Both the position numbers and the translations under genes were made by a program. Below are positions 27,819 through 36,251 of a DNA stretch of 64,000 nucleotides, in pieces. The DNA is from Cupriavidus respiraculi (lineage in GTDB: Bacteria > Pseudomonadota > Gammaproteobacteria > Burkholderiales > Burkholderiaceae), in assembly GCF_914271545.1 (NCBI RefSeq), contig NZ_CAJZAH010000002.1:1240001-1304000 (forward strand), in the 5' to 3' direction. The notes under the pieces are model-generated. The model did no database searches. It was not told the DNA's origin and worked only from the letters and a program-made list of their open reading frames with translations. Each line of letters starts with the position of its first letter. Position 1 is the first letter of the stretch.

Positions 27819-29210
27819 CTAACCGCCCTCCATCCCCTCCAGCGTGCGCAGGAATTCGCGGCTCCACCAGTGCACGTCCTGGGCGCGGATGCTCTCGAGC
27901 AGCTTGCGGTGGCGCGCCTGCCGTTCGGCCAGCGGCATGTGCAGCGCCTGCTGGATCGCCTGGGCCGTGCCGTTGGTGTCGTACGGATTGACCAGCAGCG
28001 CCTCCTTGAGCTGCTCGGCCGCGCCCGCGAAGCGCGACAGCACCAGCACGCCCGGGTCGTCCGGGTCCTGCGCCGCGATGAACTCCTTGGCGACCAGATT
28101 CATGCCGTCGCGCAGCGGCGTCACCAGCGCCACGCGGCTGGCGCGGCACAGGCCCGGCAGCCGCTTGCGCGAGGTGGTGCGGTGGATATACCGCACCGGC
28201 ATCCAGTCCAGCTCGCCGTATTCGCCGTTGATGGCGCCGGAGAGCCCTTCCATCTCGCGCCGCAGGTCGGCGTACGCATCGACCGATTCCCGCGAAGGCG
28301 CCGCGATCTGGATCAGCGTGGCGCTGCTGCGATTCTCCGGATATTCGGCCAGCAGCGTCTGGAACGCCTTGAGCCGCTGCGGCAGGCCCTTCGAATAGTC
28401 CAGCCGGTCCACCCCCAGCAGCAGACGACGCCGGTGGTACTGGGCCATCATCATCTCGTAGGTTTCCTGCGCCTCGTCGGCCTTGCCCAGCGCCACGAAC
28501 TCGTCCACGTCGATGCCGATGGGGAACGCCTGCGCCCGCACGGTGCGGTGGAAGGCGCGGTAGCGGTGCTCGCCCATCGGCTCGGCATGCGCCTCGTTCT
28601 GGGCGTAGCGGGCGAAGTGCTCGACGTCGGTCTGGCTCTGGAAGCCGATCAGGTCATAGGCGAACAGCGCCCGCATCAGCCATTCGTGCTGCGGGATCGC
28701 GGCCAGGATCGGCGGCGGCGGCAGCGGGATATGCAGGAAGAACCCCATGCGCTGGCCGCAGCCCATCGCGCGCAGCTCGGCAGCCAGCGGGATCAGGTGG
28801 TAGTCGTGGATCCAGATGACGTCGTCCGGCTTTAGCAGCGGCGCGAGCTTGCGCGCGAACAGCTGGTTCACGCGGCGATAGATGTTCAGGTGGCCGGAAT
28901 CGAAGTCCGCGAGATCGATGCGGTAGTGAAAGACCGGCCACAGCACGCCGTTGCTGTAGCCGAGGTAATAGGCGTCGTGGTCGTCGCGGCACAGGTCCAC
29001 GGTGGCGAGCGCGACATTGCCCGCATGCTGCAGGTGCAGCTCGCCTTCTCCGGGCGTGCCGCCCTGCGCGGTCTCCACGATCTTGCCGCTCCAGCCGAAC
29101 CATAGCCCGCCGGTCGCGCGCAGGGCCTCGCCCAGTGCCACGGCCAGGCCGCCCGCCGCCATATTGCGCGGATCGGCCACGCGATTGGATACCGCTACCA
29201 GTCTTCCCAT
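27819..29210 (-). CDS. otsA: Trehalose-6-phosphate synthase OtsA
   Basis: A 463-residue GT20 glycosyltransferase that joins UDP-glucose to glucose-6-phosphate. Family motifs in order are VSNRV (7-11), the glycine loop AAGGLAVALG (18-27), WIHDYHLIPLAAELR (about 133-147), GVDRLDYSKGLPQRL (about 263-277), TPLRDGMNLVAKEF (about 359-372) and VLSRFAGAAEQL. The length is that of E. coli OtsA. CAGGAGG precedes the ATG. It is the last gene of an otsB, GH15, otsA run, 69 bp after the GH15 gene. It ends convergently, 28 bp from the diguanylate cyclase stop. Confidence 0.97.
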   Translation of the reverse strand: MGRLVAVSNRVADPRNMAAGGLAVALGEALRATGGLWFGWSGKIVETAQGGTPGEGELHLQHAGNVALATVDLCRDDHDAYYLGYSNGVLWPVFHYRIDLADFDSGHLNIYRRVNQLFARKLAPLLKPDDVIWIHDYHLIPLAAELRAMGCGQRMGFFLHIPLPPPPILAAIPQHEWLMRALFAYDLIGFQSQTDVEHFARYAQNEAHAEPMGEHRYRAFHRTVRAQAFPIGIDVDEFVALGKADEAQETYEMMMAQYHRRRLLLGVDRLDYSKGLPQRLKAFQTLLAEYPENRSSATLIQIAAPSRESVDAYADLRREMEGLSGAINGEYGELDWMPVRYIHRTTSRKRLPGLCRASRVALVTPLRDGMNLVAKEFIAAQDPDDPGVLVLSRFAGAAEQLKEALLVNPYDTNGTAQAIQQALHMPLAERQARHRKLLESIRAQDVHWWSREFLRTLEGMEGG

Positions 29211-29279
29211 ATGCCTCCTGTCATGCCGCGCCCATCGCCGCCGCGGCCGCAGCGCGGCCCGCCGGCGGTCTGCCTGCCG

Positions 29280-31142
29280 TCAGATCACCGAATCCCACGG
29301 TGCCGACAGCCGCATGGCGCCATTGATCAAACCCACCATCGAATACGTCTGCGGAAAATTGCCCCACATCTCGCCCGTGACCGGGTGCGTGTCCTCGGAC
29401 AGCAGTCCCAGGGGATTGCGCGCGGCGAGCATCGCCTCGAAGATGGCCCGCGCCTCCTCCTTGCGGCCGATGCGCGCGAGCGCGTCGATACGCCAGAAGG
29501 TACAGATATTGAAGGCGGTCTCGGGCTTGCCGAAATCGTCCGGCGCCTCGTAGCGCCGCATGTACGGGCCGTCGCACAAGGTCTCCTCCATCGCCTTGAC
29601 GGTGGCGGTGAAGCGGGGGTCGCAGGGGTCGATGAACCCCACCTCGGCCATCAGCAGCACGCTGGCATCGAGCTCGCGCCCGCCGAAGCTCTCCGCGAAG
29701 GCCTGGCGCTCCTCGCTCCACGATTCGCGCAGGATGCGTTCGCGCATCATGTCGGCATGCTTGCGCCAGTAGCGCACGCGCGCCGGCAGCTGCAGCGTCT
29801 CGGCGATCTTGGAGAGGCGATCGCACGCGGCCCAGCTCATCAGCGCCGACGAGGTGTGCACGCGCGCCCGCGTGCGCAGCTCCCACATGCCCGCGTCGGG
29901 GGTGCCGAACACGCGCACCGCCTGCTCGCCCACTTCCTCCAGCACATGGAATTCCGCGGTACCGCCGCGATGCAGCAGCCGGTGATCGTGGAAGGCCTGG
30001 GCGGCGCCCAGCACCACGTTGCCGTAGACATCGTGCTGGAAGTGCTCCTGCGCCTGGTTGCCCACGCGCACCGGACCCATGCCGCGATAGCCCGCGATAT
30101 GGTCCAGCTGCGATTCCGGCAGCTCGCGCTCCAGGCCGATGCCGTACAGCGGCTGGATGTGGCCGTCCCGCGACTGCATCACCACGTTGGAGAGCCAGCG
30201 CAGGTAGTCCTCCATGGTGCCGACCTCGGACAGGCTGTTCAGCGCGCGGATGACAAAGAAGGCGTCGCGCAGCCAGCAATAGCGATAGTCCCAGTTGCGG
30301 CCGCTGTAGGGGGCCTCGGGAATGCTGGTGGTCATCGCGGCGACGATCGCGCCCGTTTCCTCGTACAGCGAGAGCTTGAGCGTGATGGCCGCGCGGATCA
30401 CCGCGTCCTGCCATTCGCGCGGCACGGCGAGCCGGCGCGTCCACAGCTTCCAGTACTGGGTGGTCTCCTGCTCGAAGTCGCGCGCGGTTTCCTCCACGCC
30501 GCCCTGCAGCGTCTCGTCCGGCCCCAGGATAAAGTCCATGTGGTGCGTGACGAGGAAGGGCGTATGCGACAGCACGTAGGTCAGCGGCGCATCGGTGGTC
30601 AGGCGCAGCGTCATGCCGTCACCCACGTAGCGGACATGGCTGCTGCCGCGGGTCACCTCGGGCGCGATGCGGCCCCAGTCGAAGCGCGGCGCCACCACGA
30701 CGCGCACGCGCGGCGCGCCCTTGACCGGACGGATGCGGCGCACCAGCGTCAGTGGGCGGAAATAGCGCCCGTGGCGGTAGAAGCGCGGGGCGAAGTCGGT
30801 GATCTCCAGGCTGTTGCCGTGCCGGTCGGTCAGCAGCGTGCGCAGGATCGCGGTATTGGGCTCGTAGCACTGCTGCGATTCGGCAAAGTCCTCGATCTCG
30901 ATCGAGAAGTGGCCGCCGTTCTCGCTGGGGTCGACCAGCGCGTTGAAGACGGGGTCGCCATCGAAACGCGGCATGCAGCACCAGACGATGCGGCCGCGTT
31001 CGTCGATCAGCGCGGAATAGCCGCAGTTGCCGATCATGCCGAGGGACAGCGACGGGTTGCAGTGGCGCCCGCCGGGCGCGGCGGCGCGGGAAGCGTCCTG
31101 CGTGGCGTCCCCGGCGGCGGCCGCCTGAATGGTCTGGCTCAA
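29280..31142 (-). CDS. GH15 glucoamylase/trehalase-family hydrolase
   Basis: A cytosolic GH15 enzyme of about 620 residues. It has the N-terminal beta-sandwich domain of bacterial members (IGNCGYSALIDERGRIVWCC) and an (alpha/alpha)6 catalytic barrel with the signature WDYRYCWLRDAFF (about 281-293). TTG at 31142 is taken as start because AAGGAG sits 6 bases upstream. An ATG at 31232 would overlap otsB by 29 bases and add an Asp/Glu/Gln-rich leader encoded by a 9-bp repeat. Placed between otsB and otsA, it may act on trehalose, as some actinobacterial GH15 trehalases do, or on a maltooligosaccharide; the sequence alone does not decide. No signal peptide is seen. Confidence 0.9.
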   Translation of the reverse strand: MSQTIQAAAAGDATQDASRAAAPGGRHCNPSLSLGMIGNCGYSALIDERGRIVWCCMPRFDGDPVFNALVDPSENGGHFSIEIEDFAESQQCYEPNTAILRTLLTDRHGNSLEITDFAPRFYRHGRYFRPLTLVRRIRPVKGAPRVRVVVAPRFDWGRIAPEVTRGSSHVRYVGDGMTLRLTTDAPLTYVLSHTPFLVTHHMDFILGPDETLQGGVEETARDFEQETTQYWKLWTRRLAVPREWQDAVIRAAITLKLSLYEETGAIVAAMTTSIPEAPYSGRNWDYRYCWLRDAFFVIRALNSLSEVGTMEDYLRWLSNVVMQSRDGHIQPLYGIGLERELPESQLDHIAGYRGMGPVRVGNQAQEHFQHDVYGNVVLGAAQAFHDHRLLHRGGTAEFHVLEEVGEQAVRVFGTPDAGMWELRTRARVHTSSALMSWAACDRLSKIAETLQLPARVRYWRKHADMMRERILRESWSEERQAFAESFGGRELDASVLLMAEVGFIDPCDPRFTATVKAMEETLCDGPYMRRYEAPDDFGKPETAFNICTFWRIDALARIGRKEEARAIFEAMLAARNPLGLLSEDTHPVTGEMWGNFPQTYSMVGLINGAMRLSAPWDSVI

Positions 31143-31153
31143 GGCAGCTCCTT

Positions 31154-31180
31154 CTTGTTCGTCTTGTTCGTCTTGTTGGT
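31154..31180 (-). repeat. Short 9-bp tandem repeat between otsB and the GH15 gene
   Basis: Three head-to-tail copies of CTTGTTCGT on the plus strand (31154-31162, 31163-31171, and 31172-31180 with one change, CTTGTTGGT). It lies between the otsB stop and the chosen TTG start of the GH15 gene. If the frame were translated from upstream it would encode an acidic Asp-Glu-Gln repeat. Confidence 0.7.
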
Positions 31181-31203
31181 CCGTTTCGTCCGATGCGGCG
31201 CGC

Positions 31204-31977
31204 TCACAGCGCGGGGGTCGACGCGGGGGCATCGCCCTGGCCGGCCGGCGCGCCCAGGGCCCGTGCGCTGTGGCCCAGCCACAGCCGCAGGGCGGCGGGA
31301 TTGTTCACGCTGACGGTCGCCGCGGTGGCGCGCTGGCCGACCAGCACGCCCAGCCCGCCGAGCTTGTTCACCATGACGAAGCCGTCCTCGTCCGTGACGT
31401 CGTCGCCCGCGAACACCGGCTTGCGGCCGGCGAACGGCGCCTCGCGCATGAAGTTCTCGATGGCGCTGCCCTTGGTCACGCCGGCCGGCTTGACCTCGAC
31501 CACCATCTTGCCGTGGAGCATTTCCACGCCGCTCATGTCCTTGAGCGCTTCGGCCACCTGCGAGCGAACCAGCTGTTCGAGCTCGGGCGCCGAGCGGTAG
31601 TGCACCGCCAGTGCCATCGGCTTGCGTTCGATGCGCAAGGCGGGATGGGCCAGCGCCAGATCCTCCAGCCGCGCCAGCATGCCGCCCAAATTGGGGGCCG
31701 GCATCTCGAAGCGGCGGCCCGCGCTGTCGCGCACTTCGGCGCCATGCACGCCGGCGGCCGGCAGCACCAGCGGGCTCAGAAAATTGTCCAGTTCGGCAAC
31801 GGTTCGGCCCGACACGATGGCCAGCGCGCCACCCAGGGCGGTGTGCAGCGCGCGCAGCGTGCCCACCAGTTCCGGTTCGACGTACACGAGCTCCGGGCGT
31901 GGCGCCAGGTCGGCCAGCGTGCCATCGAAATCAAGGAACAGCGCGGTATCGGGTTCGATCAGCGGTAGGGAAGACAT
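31204..31977 (-). CDS. otsB: Trehalose-6-phosphate phosphatase OtsB
   Basis: A 257-residue HAD-superfamily phosphatase that dephosphorylates trehalose-6-phosphate, completing the OtsA pathway. The nucleophile motif FLDFDGTLAD (14-23) supplies D16 and D18. Motif II lies in AIVSGRTVAELD, and the metal-binding GDDVTDEDGF is at about 190-199. The ATG giving MSSLPLIEPD is used; a longer frame upstream runs toward the divergent ilvA region and shows no conserved sequence. It is the first gene of the trehalose run on the minus strand, followed by the GH15 gene after 61 bp. Trehalose made here would serve osmotic and desiccation tolerance. Confidence 0.95.
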   Translation of the reverse strand: MSSLPLIEPDTALFLDFDGTLADLAPRPELVYVEPELVGTLRALHTALGGALAIVSGRTVAELDNFLSPLVLPAAGVHGAEVRDSAGRRFEMPAPNLGGMLARLEDLALAHPALRIERKPMALAVHYRSAPELEQLVRSQVAEALKDMSGVEMLHGKMVVEVKPAGVTKGSAIENFMREAPFAGRKPVFAGDDVTDEDGFVMVNKLGGLGVLVGQRATAATVSVNNPAALRLWLGHSARALGAPAGQGDAPASTPAL

Positions 31978-32166
31978 CGCAGCAAACCGTATCACGAGTG
32001 ATCGACCAGCGTCCACCCGACGGCGTCCTACAGTGACGCATGCACCGCTCCGGTGCGAGGCACGGGCGGCTAGCCGCACGGCGGAAAAAGCGCCGCGAAT
32101 GCGGCGCGGGCAAGGCATCCATTATCATTGGCGGTTTGCGTCGGCCGCGCCGCGTGGGCGGCCGAC

Positions 32167-32226
32167 GCCGTTTCCACCGCGGTTTCCCCCGCCGCTATCG
32201 CGGTTTCCGCCGTTTCCGCCGTTCCC
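32167..32226 (+). repeat. Degenerate 9-11-bp repeats upstream of ilvA
   Basis: Five imperfect copies of a CCGCGGTTTC / CCGCCGTTTC-type unit follow one another just before the ilvA start. They lie in an open frame continuous with ilvA but encode only Arg/Phe-rich sequence, so they are more likely leader DNA than protein. Confidence 0.5.
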
Positions 32227-32249
32227 CGGCCCGCCTTTTCGCCGTCGAC

Positions 32250-33887
32250 ATGACCCGCAAATCCGCCAGCAAAGCCTCCGCTCCGACCTCGTCGGCTTCC
32301 TCGTCCGCCTCCGCCCCCCGCTCGGCCGTGCCCGCCGCGGTCGCGCGCCGGCCCACGCCGGCCGGCGGCAAGATCGACTACCTGAGGAAGATCCTGACCG
32401 CGAAGGTCTACGACGTGGCGCAGGAGACCGAGCTGACCTACGCGCGCGAGTTGTCCGCGCGCACCGGCAATGCGGTCTGGTTCAAGCGCGAGGATACGCA
32501 GCCGGTGTTCTCCTTCAAGCTGCGCGGCGCCTACAACAAGATGGCCTCGCTGTCGCCCGAGCAGCTCAAGCGCGGGGTGATCGCCGCTTCGGCCGGCAAC
32601 CATGCGCAGGGTGTGGCACTGGCCGCCTCTCGGCTGCAGTGCAAGGCCATGATCGCAATGCCGGTGACCACGCCGCGCGTGAAGATCGACGCGGTGCGCG
32701 AGCACGGCGGCAAGTGGGTCGAGATCGTGCTGCACGGCGATTCCTACAGCGACGCCTACAACCACGCCGCCGTGCTGGAAAAGAAGCACAAGCTGACCTT
32801 TATCCACCCGTTCGACGATCCGGAGGTGATCGCCGGTCAGGGCACCATCGCCATGGAGATCCTGCGCCAGCATCCCGGCCCCATCCACGCGATCTTCGCG
32901 GCCATCGGCGGCGGCGGGCTGATCTCGGGCATCGCCTCGTACATCAAGGCCGTGCGTCCCGAGATCAAGGTGATCGGCGTGCAGACCGTGGATTCCGACG
33001 CGATGAAGCGCTCGGTGGAAGCGGGCAAGCGCGTGGAACTCAAGGACGTGGGGCTGTTCTCGGACGGCACGGCCGTCAAGCTGGTCGGCCGGGAAACGCT
33101 GCGCATCACGCGCGAGCTGGTCGACGAGATCGTGCTGGTCGATACCGATGCCATCTGCGCGGGGCTCAAGGACGTGTTCCAGGACACGCGCAGCATCCTG
33201 GAGCCGGCCGGCGCGCTGGCCGTGGCGGGCCTGAAGCACTACGCCGAGCGCGAGAAGCTCAAGGGCGAAACGCTGGTGGCCATCGCCTGCGGCGCCAACA
33301 TGAACTTCGACCGGCTGCGCTTCGTCGCGGAACGGGCAGAGGTGGGCGAGGCGCGCGAGGCCGTGTTCGCCGTGACCATTCCGGAGGAACGCGGCAGCTT
33401 CCGCCGCTTCTGCGAACAGGTCGGCACGCGCAGCGTGACCGAGTTCAACTACCGCATCGCCGATACTGGCCGCGCGCATATCTTCGTCGGCGTGCAGATC
33501 GGCAGCCGCGCCGAGAGCGACAAGCTGGCCAATGCCTTCCGCCGCCATGGCTTCGACACGCTGGACCTGTCCAACGACGAGCTGGCCAAGCAGCACATCC
33601 GCTACATGGTGGGGGGCCATTCGCCGCTGGCGCACGACGAGATGCTGTTCCGCTTCGAGTTTCCGGAGCGGCCGGGCGCGCTGATGAGCTTCCTGTCGAG
33701 CATGAGCCCGAACTGGAACATCAGCCTGTTCCACTACCGGAACCAGGGCGGGGACACCTCCAATATCCTTGTCGGCATCCAGGTGCCGAAGAACGAAAAG
33801 CGCGCGTTCCGGGAATTTTTGTCGACGCTGGGGTACGTACACTGGGACGAGACCGAGAACCCGGTCTACAAGCTGTTCCTTGCATAA
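32250..33887 (+). CDS. ilvA: Threonine ammonia-lyase IlvA, biosynthetic
   Basis: A 545-residue PLP enzyme that turns threonine into 2-oxobutanoate, the first step to isoleucine. The PLP lysine is K90 in [12 protein letters not shown], and the glycine loop [12 protein letters not shown] is at about 218-229. Two ACT-like regulatory domains (about 365-545; one has [15 protein letters not shown]) provide isoleucine feedback. The N-terminus is odd: about 38 Ser/Ala-rich residues precede the usual beginning ([16 protein letters not shown]), and no Shine-Dalgarno is visible before ATG 32250. A start further in, such as a GTG shortly before the conserved region, would give a length closer to the family's 505-515. 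The core assignment is firm; the start is not. Confidence 0.95.
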   Translation: MTRKSASKASAPTSSASSSASAPRSAVPAAVARRPTPAGGKIDYLRKILTAKVYDVAQETELTYARELSARTGNAVWFKREDTQPVFSFKLRGAYNKMASLSPEQLKRGVIAASAGNHAQGVALAASRLQCKAMIAMPVTTPRVKIDAVREHGGKWVEIVLHGDSYSDAYNHAAVLEKKHKLTFIHPFDDPEVIAGQGTIAMEILRQHPGPIHAIFAAIGGGGLISGIASYIKAVRPEIKVIGVQTVDSDAMKRSVEAGKRVELKDVGLFSDGTAVKLVGRETLRITRELVDEIVLVDTDAICAGLKDVFQDTRSILEPAGALAVAGLKHYAEREKLKGETLVAIACGANMNFDRLRFVAERAEVGEAREAVFAVTIPEERGSFRRFCEQVGTRSVTEFNYRIADTGRAHIFVGVQIGSRAESDKLANAFRRHGFDTLDLSNDELAKQHIRYMVGGHSPLAHDEMLFRFEFPERPGALMSFLSSMSPNWNISLFHYRNQGGDTSNILVGIQVPKNEKRAFREFLSTLGYVHWDETENPVYKLFLA

Positions 33888-33939
33888 GCCCCGGGCGCCA
33901 CGGATTGCGCCCACGTATTGCGCCATTCCAGGAGAGATC

Positions 33940-34773
33940 ATGAGCTCGCCCGAACACTCGCCGCTGGGCAAACCCTCCGCCTACAAGGCCGAGTACGACG
34001 CCAGCCTGCTGTTTCCGATTCCGCGCCAGCCCAAGCGCACCGAGATCGGCCTGCCCGAAGGGCGGCCCATGCCGTTCTTCGGCGTCGACATCTGGAATGC
34101 CTACGAGCTGTCCTGGCTGAACATGCGGGGCAAGCCGCAGGTGGCGCTGGCCAGCTTCATCATCCCGGCCGACACGCCCCATATCGTCGAATCGAAGTCG
34201 TTCAAGCTGTACCTGAACTCGTTCAACCAGACCAAGGTCGACTCGCCGGAGGCGCTGCAGGCGCTGCTGCAACAGGATCTGTCGGAGGCGACCGGCGGCA
34301 CGGTGCAGGTCCGGCTGGCATCCGAGGCCGATTTCGGCAAGCAGCGCATGAGCGAGCTCGACGGCCTGCTGCTGGACCGCCTCGATATCGAGACCGATAT
34401 CTACGAGCCCGCGCCACATCTGCTGCGCGCGGAGCAGGAGGAGTCGCCGGTGGAGGAAACACTGGTGTCGCACCTGCTCAAGTCCAATTGCCTGGTAACC
34501 GGGCAGCCCGACTGGGGCAGCGTGCAGATCCGCTATGTGGGCCCCCCGATCGACCAGGAGGGGCTGCTCAAGTACCTGATCTCGTTCCGCAATCACAACG
34601 AGTTCCACGAGCAGTGCGTCGAGCGCATCTTTACCGACGTGATGCGCCAGTGCAAGCCGGTGAAGCTGGCGGTGTACGCGCGCTATACCCGCCGCGGCGG
34701 GCTCGATATCAACCCGTTCCGCACCAACTTCAATACGCCATGGCCCGATAACGGCCGCAACGCGCGGCAATAA
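33940..34773 (+). CDS. queF: QueF, NADPH-dependent 7-cyano-7-deazaguanine reductase
   Basis: A 277-residue two-domain (type II) QueF that reduces preQ0 to preQ1 on the way to queuosine in tRNA. The QueF motif [11 protein letters not shown] starts at E84. The catalytic cysteine is C184 in [11 protein letters not shown] with D191 following, and the second substrate glutamate is in NEFHEQC (about 220-226). The length is close to E. coli QueF. CCAGGAGAG precedes the ATG well. It lies 52 bp after ilvA and 40 bp before the glycosylase-family gene, in the same direction. No preQ1 riboswitch-like element was recognised upstream. Confidence 0.97.
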   Translation: MSSPEHSPLGKPSAYKAEYDASLLFPIPRQPKRTEIGLPEGRPMPFFGVDIWNAYELSWLNMRGKPQVALASFIIPADTPHIVESKSFKLYLNSFNQTKVDSPEALQALLQQDLSEATGGTVQVRLASEADFGKQRMSELDGLLLDRLDIETDIYEPAPHLLRAEQEESPVEETLVSHLLKSNCLVTGQPDWGSVQIRYVGPPIDQEGLLKYLISFRNHNEFHEQCVERIFTDVMRQCKPVKLAVYARYTRRGGLDINPFRTNFNTPWPDNGRNARQ

Positions 34774-34813
34774 CGCGGGAGCGGCCTGCCCGCGAGCGCG
34801 GGCGGCATGCAAC

Positions 34814-35425
34814 ATGACCCGGCAGTCTTACCCCAGCCTCGATGCGCTTCTCGCCGACGTGCGCGCGTGCCGCGCCTGCGAGCCGGCGCTGCCGCTGGGC
34901 GCGCGCCCCATCGTGCGGGCGTCCGCAAGCGCCCGCATCCTGATCGTCGGGCAGGCGCCGGGGGCGCGCGTGCATGCCACCGGCATTCCGTGGAACGACG
35001 CCAGCGGTGCGCGGCTGCGCGGCTGGCTCGGCGTCGACGACGCCACCTTTTACGATGCGTCCCGCTTTGCCATCGTCCCCATGGGGTTCTGCTACCCCGG
35101 CCGGGGCACGAGCGGCGACAATCCGCCCCGCCCGGAGTGCGCGCCCCGCTGGATGGAGGCCCTGCTGGCTCGGCTGCGCGGCGTGGAGCTGACCCTGCTG
35201 ATCGGCCAGTACGCGCAGCGGCATTTTCTCGGGGCGCGGCGCAAGGCCTCGCTGACCGAGACGGTGAGGGCATGGGCCGACTATGCCCCGCGCTTCCTCC
35301 CCCTGCCCCACCCTTCCCCGCGCAACGTGGCGTGGTTCCAGCGCAACCCCTGGTTCGCGGCCGAGGTGTTGCCCGTGCTGCGCGAGCGCGTGGCGCGCAG
35401 CCTTGCCGAGCCGCCGGCGCGCTGA
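34814..35425 (+). CDS. Uracil-DNA glycosylase family protein (COG1573 type)
   Basis: A 203-residue protein with the UDG-superfamily fold. Motif A is GQAPGARVHATGIPW (about 46-60) and motif B is HPSPRN (about 165-170). Four cysteines are spaced as in the 4Fe-4S UDGs: C-x2-C near the N-terminus (CRAC, 19-22), then C-x15-C (GFCYPG to PECAP). This suggests an iron-sulfur cluster. Motif A carries Gln where family 4 enzymes have Glu, and the activating acidic residue of several families is not obvious, so activity on uracil is uncertain. It starts 40 bp after queF. Confidence 0.82.
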   Translation: MTRQSYPSLDALLADVRACRACEPALPLGARPIVRASASARILIVGQAPGARVHATGIPWNDASGARLRGWLGVDDATFYDASRFAIVPMGFCYPGRGTSGDNPPRPECAPRWMEALLARLRGVELTLLIGQYAQRHFLGARRKASLTETVRAWADYAPRFLPLPHPSPRNVAWFQRNPWFAAEVLPVLRERVARSLAEPPAR

Positions 35426-35494
35426 CCCCGGCACTTCCCAGACACTTCCGAGCACTTCCCCGCCGCGCCCGCAAATGTAACGCTTCTTGCTTTA

Positions 35495-35512
35495 ATTAAT
35501 TCAAAAATTAAT
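35495..35512. promoter_or_regulatory. AT-rich palindrome, candidate operator for the TetR regulator
   Basis: ATTAATT (35495-35501) and AATTAAT (35506-35512) form a perfect 7-bp inverted repeat around CAAA, in an AT-rich patch that stands out from the GC-rich surroundings. It lies 28 bp before the tetR-type start codon, where an autoregulatory operator would be expected. Confidence 0.5.
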
Positions 35513-35540
35513 ATAGGCCGCAATCCTCGACATTGCGCCC

Positions 35541-36251
35541 ATGCCTTCCACCAGCCCGCCGGCAACCACCGCCCCCGCAGCCCGCCGCCCCGGCCGTCCC
35601 GCCGCCGGCCTGGATGCCCAACGCCAGCGCGACCGCCTGATCGATGCGGCCACCGAGTTGTTCGCGGAGCACGGCGTGGCCGCGACCTCGGTCAAGGCCA
35701 TCGCCGCGCGGGCGGGCGTGACCCCCGCCCTGGTGCACTACTACTTTCCCACCCGCCTGCAATTGCTCGACGCCGTGGCCGACCACCGCCTCGGCCCCAT
35801 GGTCGACAGCGTGTTCGGCGTCCAGACGCAGGCGGGCGACAGTCCCGCCGACATGCTGGCCGGCATCGCCGAGCGCATGATCCGCGAGGCCGCGGCGCGG
35901 CCCTGGTTTCCCCCGCTGTGGTTGCGCGAGATCGTCAGCCTGGACGGGCAGTTGCGCGAGCGCGTGCTGCAGCGCATCGGCCTGCAGCATGCCGTGACCG
36001 TGGCGATGCTCGCCGGCGCAGCCCGCGCGCGCGGCCAGCTGGATCCGGCGATCCAGGCGCCGCTGGTGGTCGTCTCCGTGTTCGGCATTGCGCTGCTGCC
36101 GCTCGCCACCCGGCACATCTGGCAACAGTTGCCGGGCGCGGACGCCATCGATATCGAAAGCCTGGTGGGCCACGCGCGCGCCGTGCTGACCCATGGCATG
36201 ACCGCCGCCACCGCCGCAGGCACTGCGCCGGACCCGGCGCCGCTGCCATGA
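35541..36251 (+). CDS. TetR/AcrR-family transcriptional regulator of the efflux operon
   Basis: A 236-residue regulator. The N-terminal helix-turn-helix lies at about residues 30-76 (ATSVKAIAARAGVTPALVHYYF). The C-terminal ligand domain resembles that of CecR/YbiH-type proteins that sit before YbhG-like efflux genes. A Pro/Ala-rich, basic N-terminal tail (1-25) precedes the DNA-binding domain. It is the first gene of the efflux operon: its TGA overlaps the ATG of the HlyD gene as ATGA. Repression of its own operon through the palindrome 28 bp upstream is the simplest model. Confidence 0.9.
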   Translation: MPSTSPPATTAPAARRPGRPAAGLDAQRQRDRLIDAATELFAEHGVAATSVKAIAARAGVTPALVHYYFPTRLQLLDAVADHRLGPMVDSVFGVQTQAGDSPADMLAGIAERMIREAAARPWFPPLWLREIVSLDGQLRERVLQRIGLQHAVTVAMLAGAARARGQLDPAIQAPLVVVSVFGIALLPLATRHIWQQLPGADAIDIESLVGHARAVLTHGMTAATAAGTAPDPAPLP

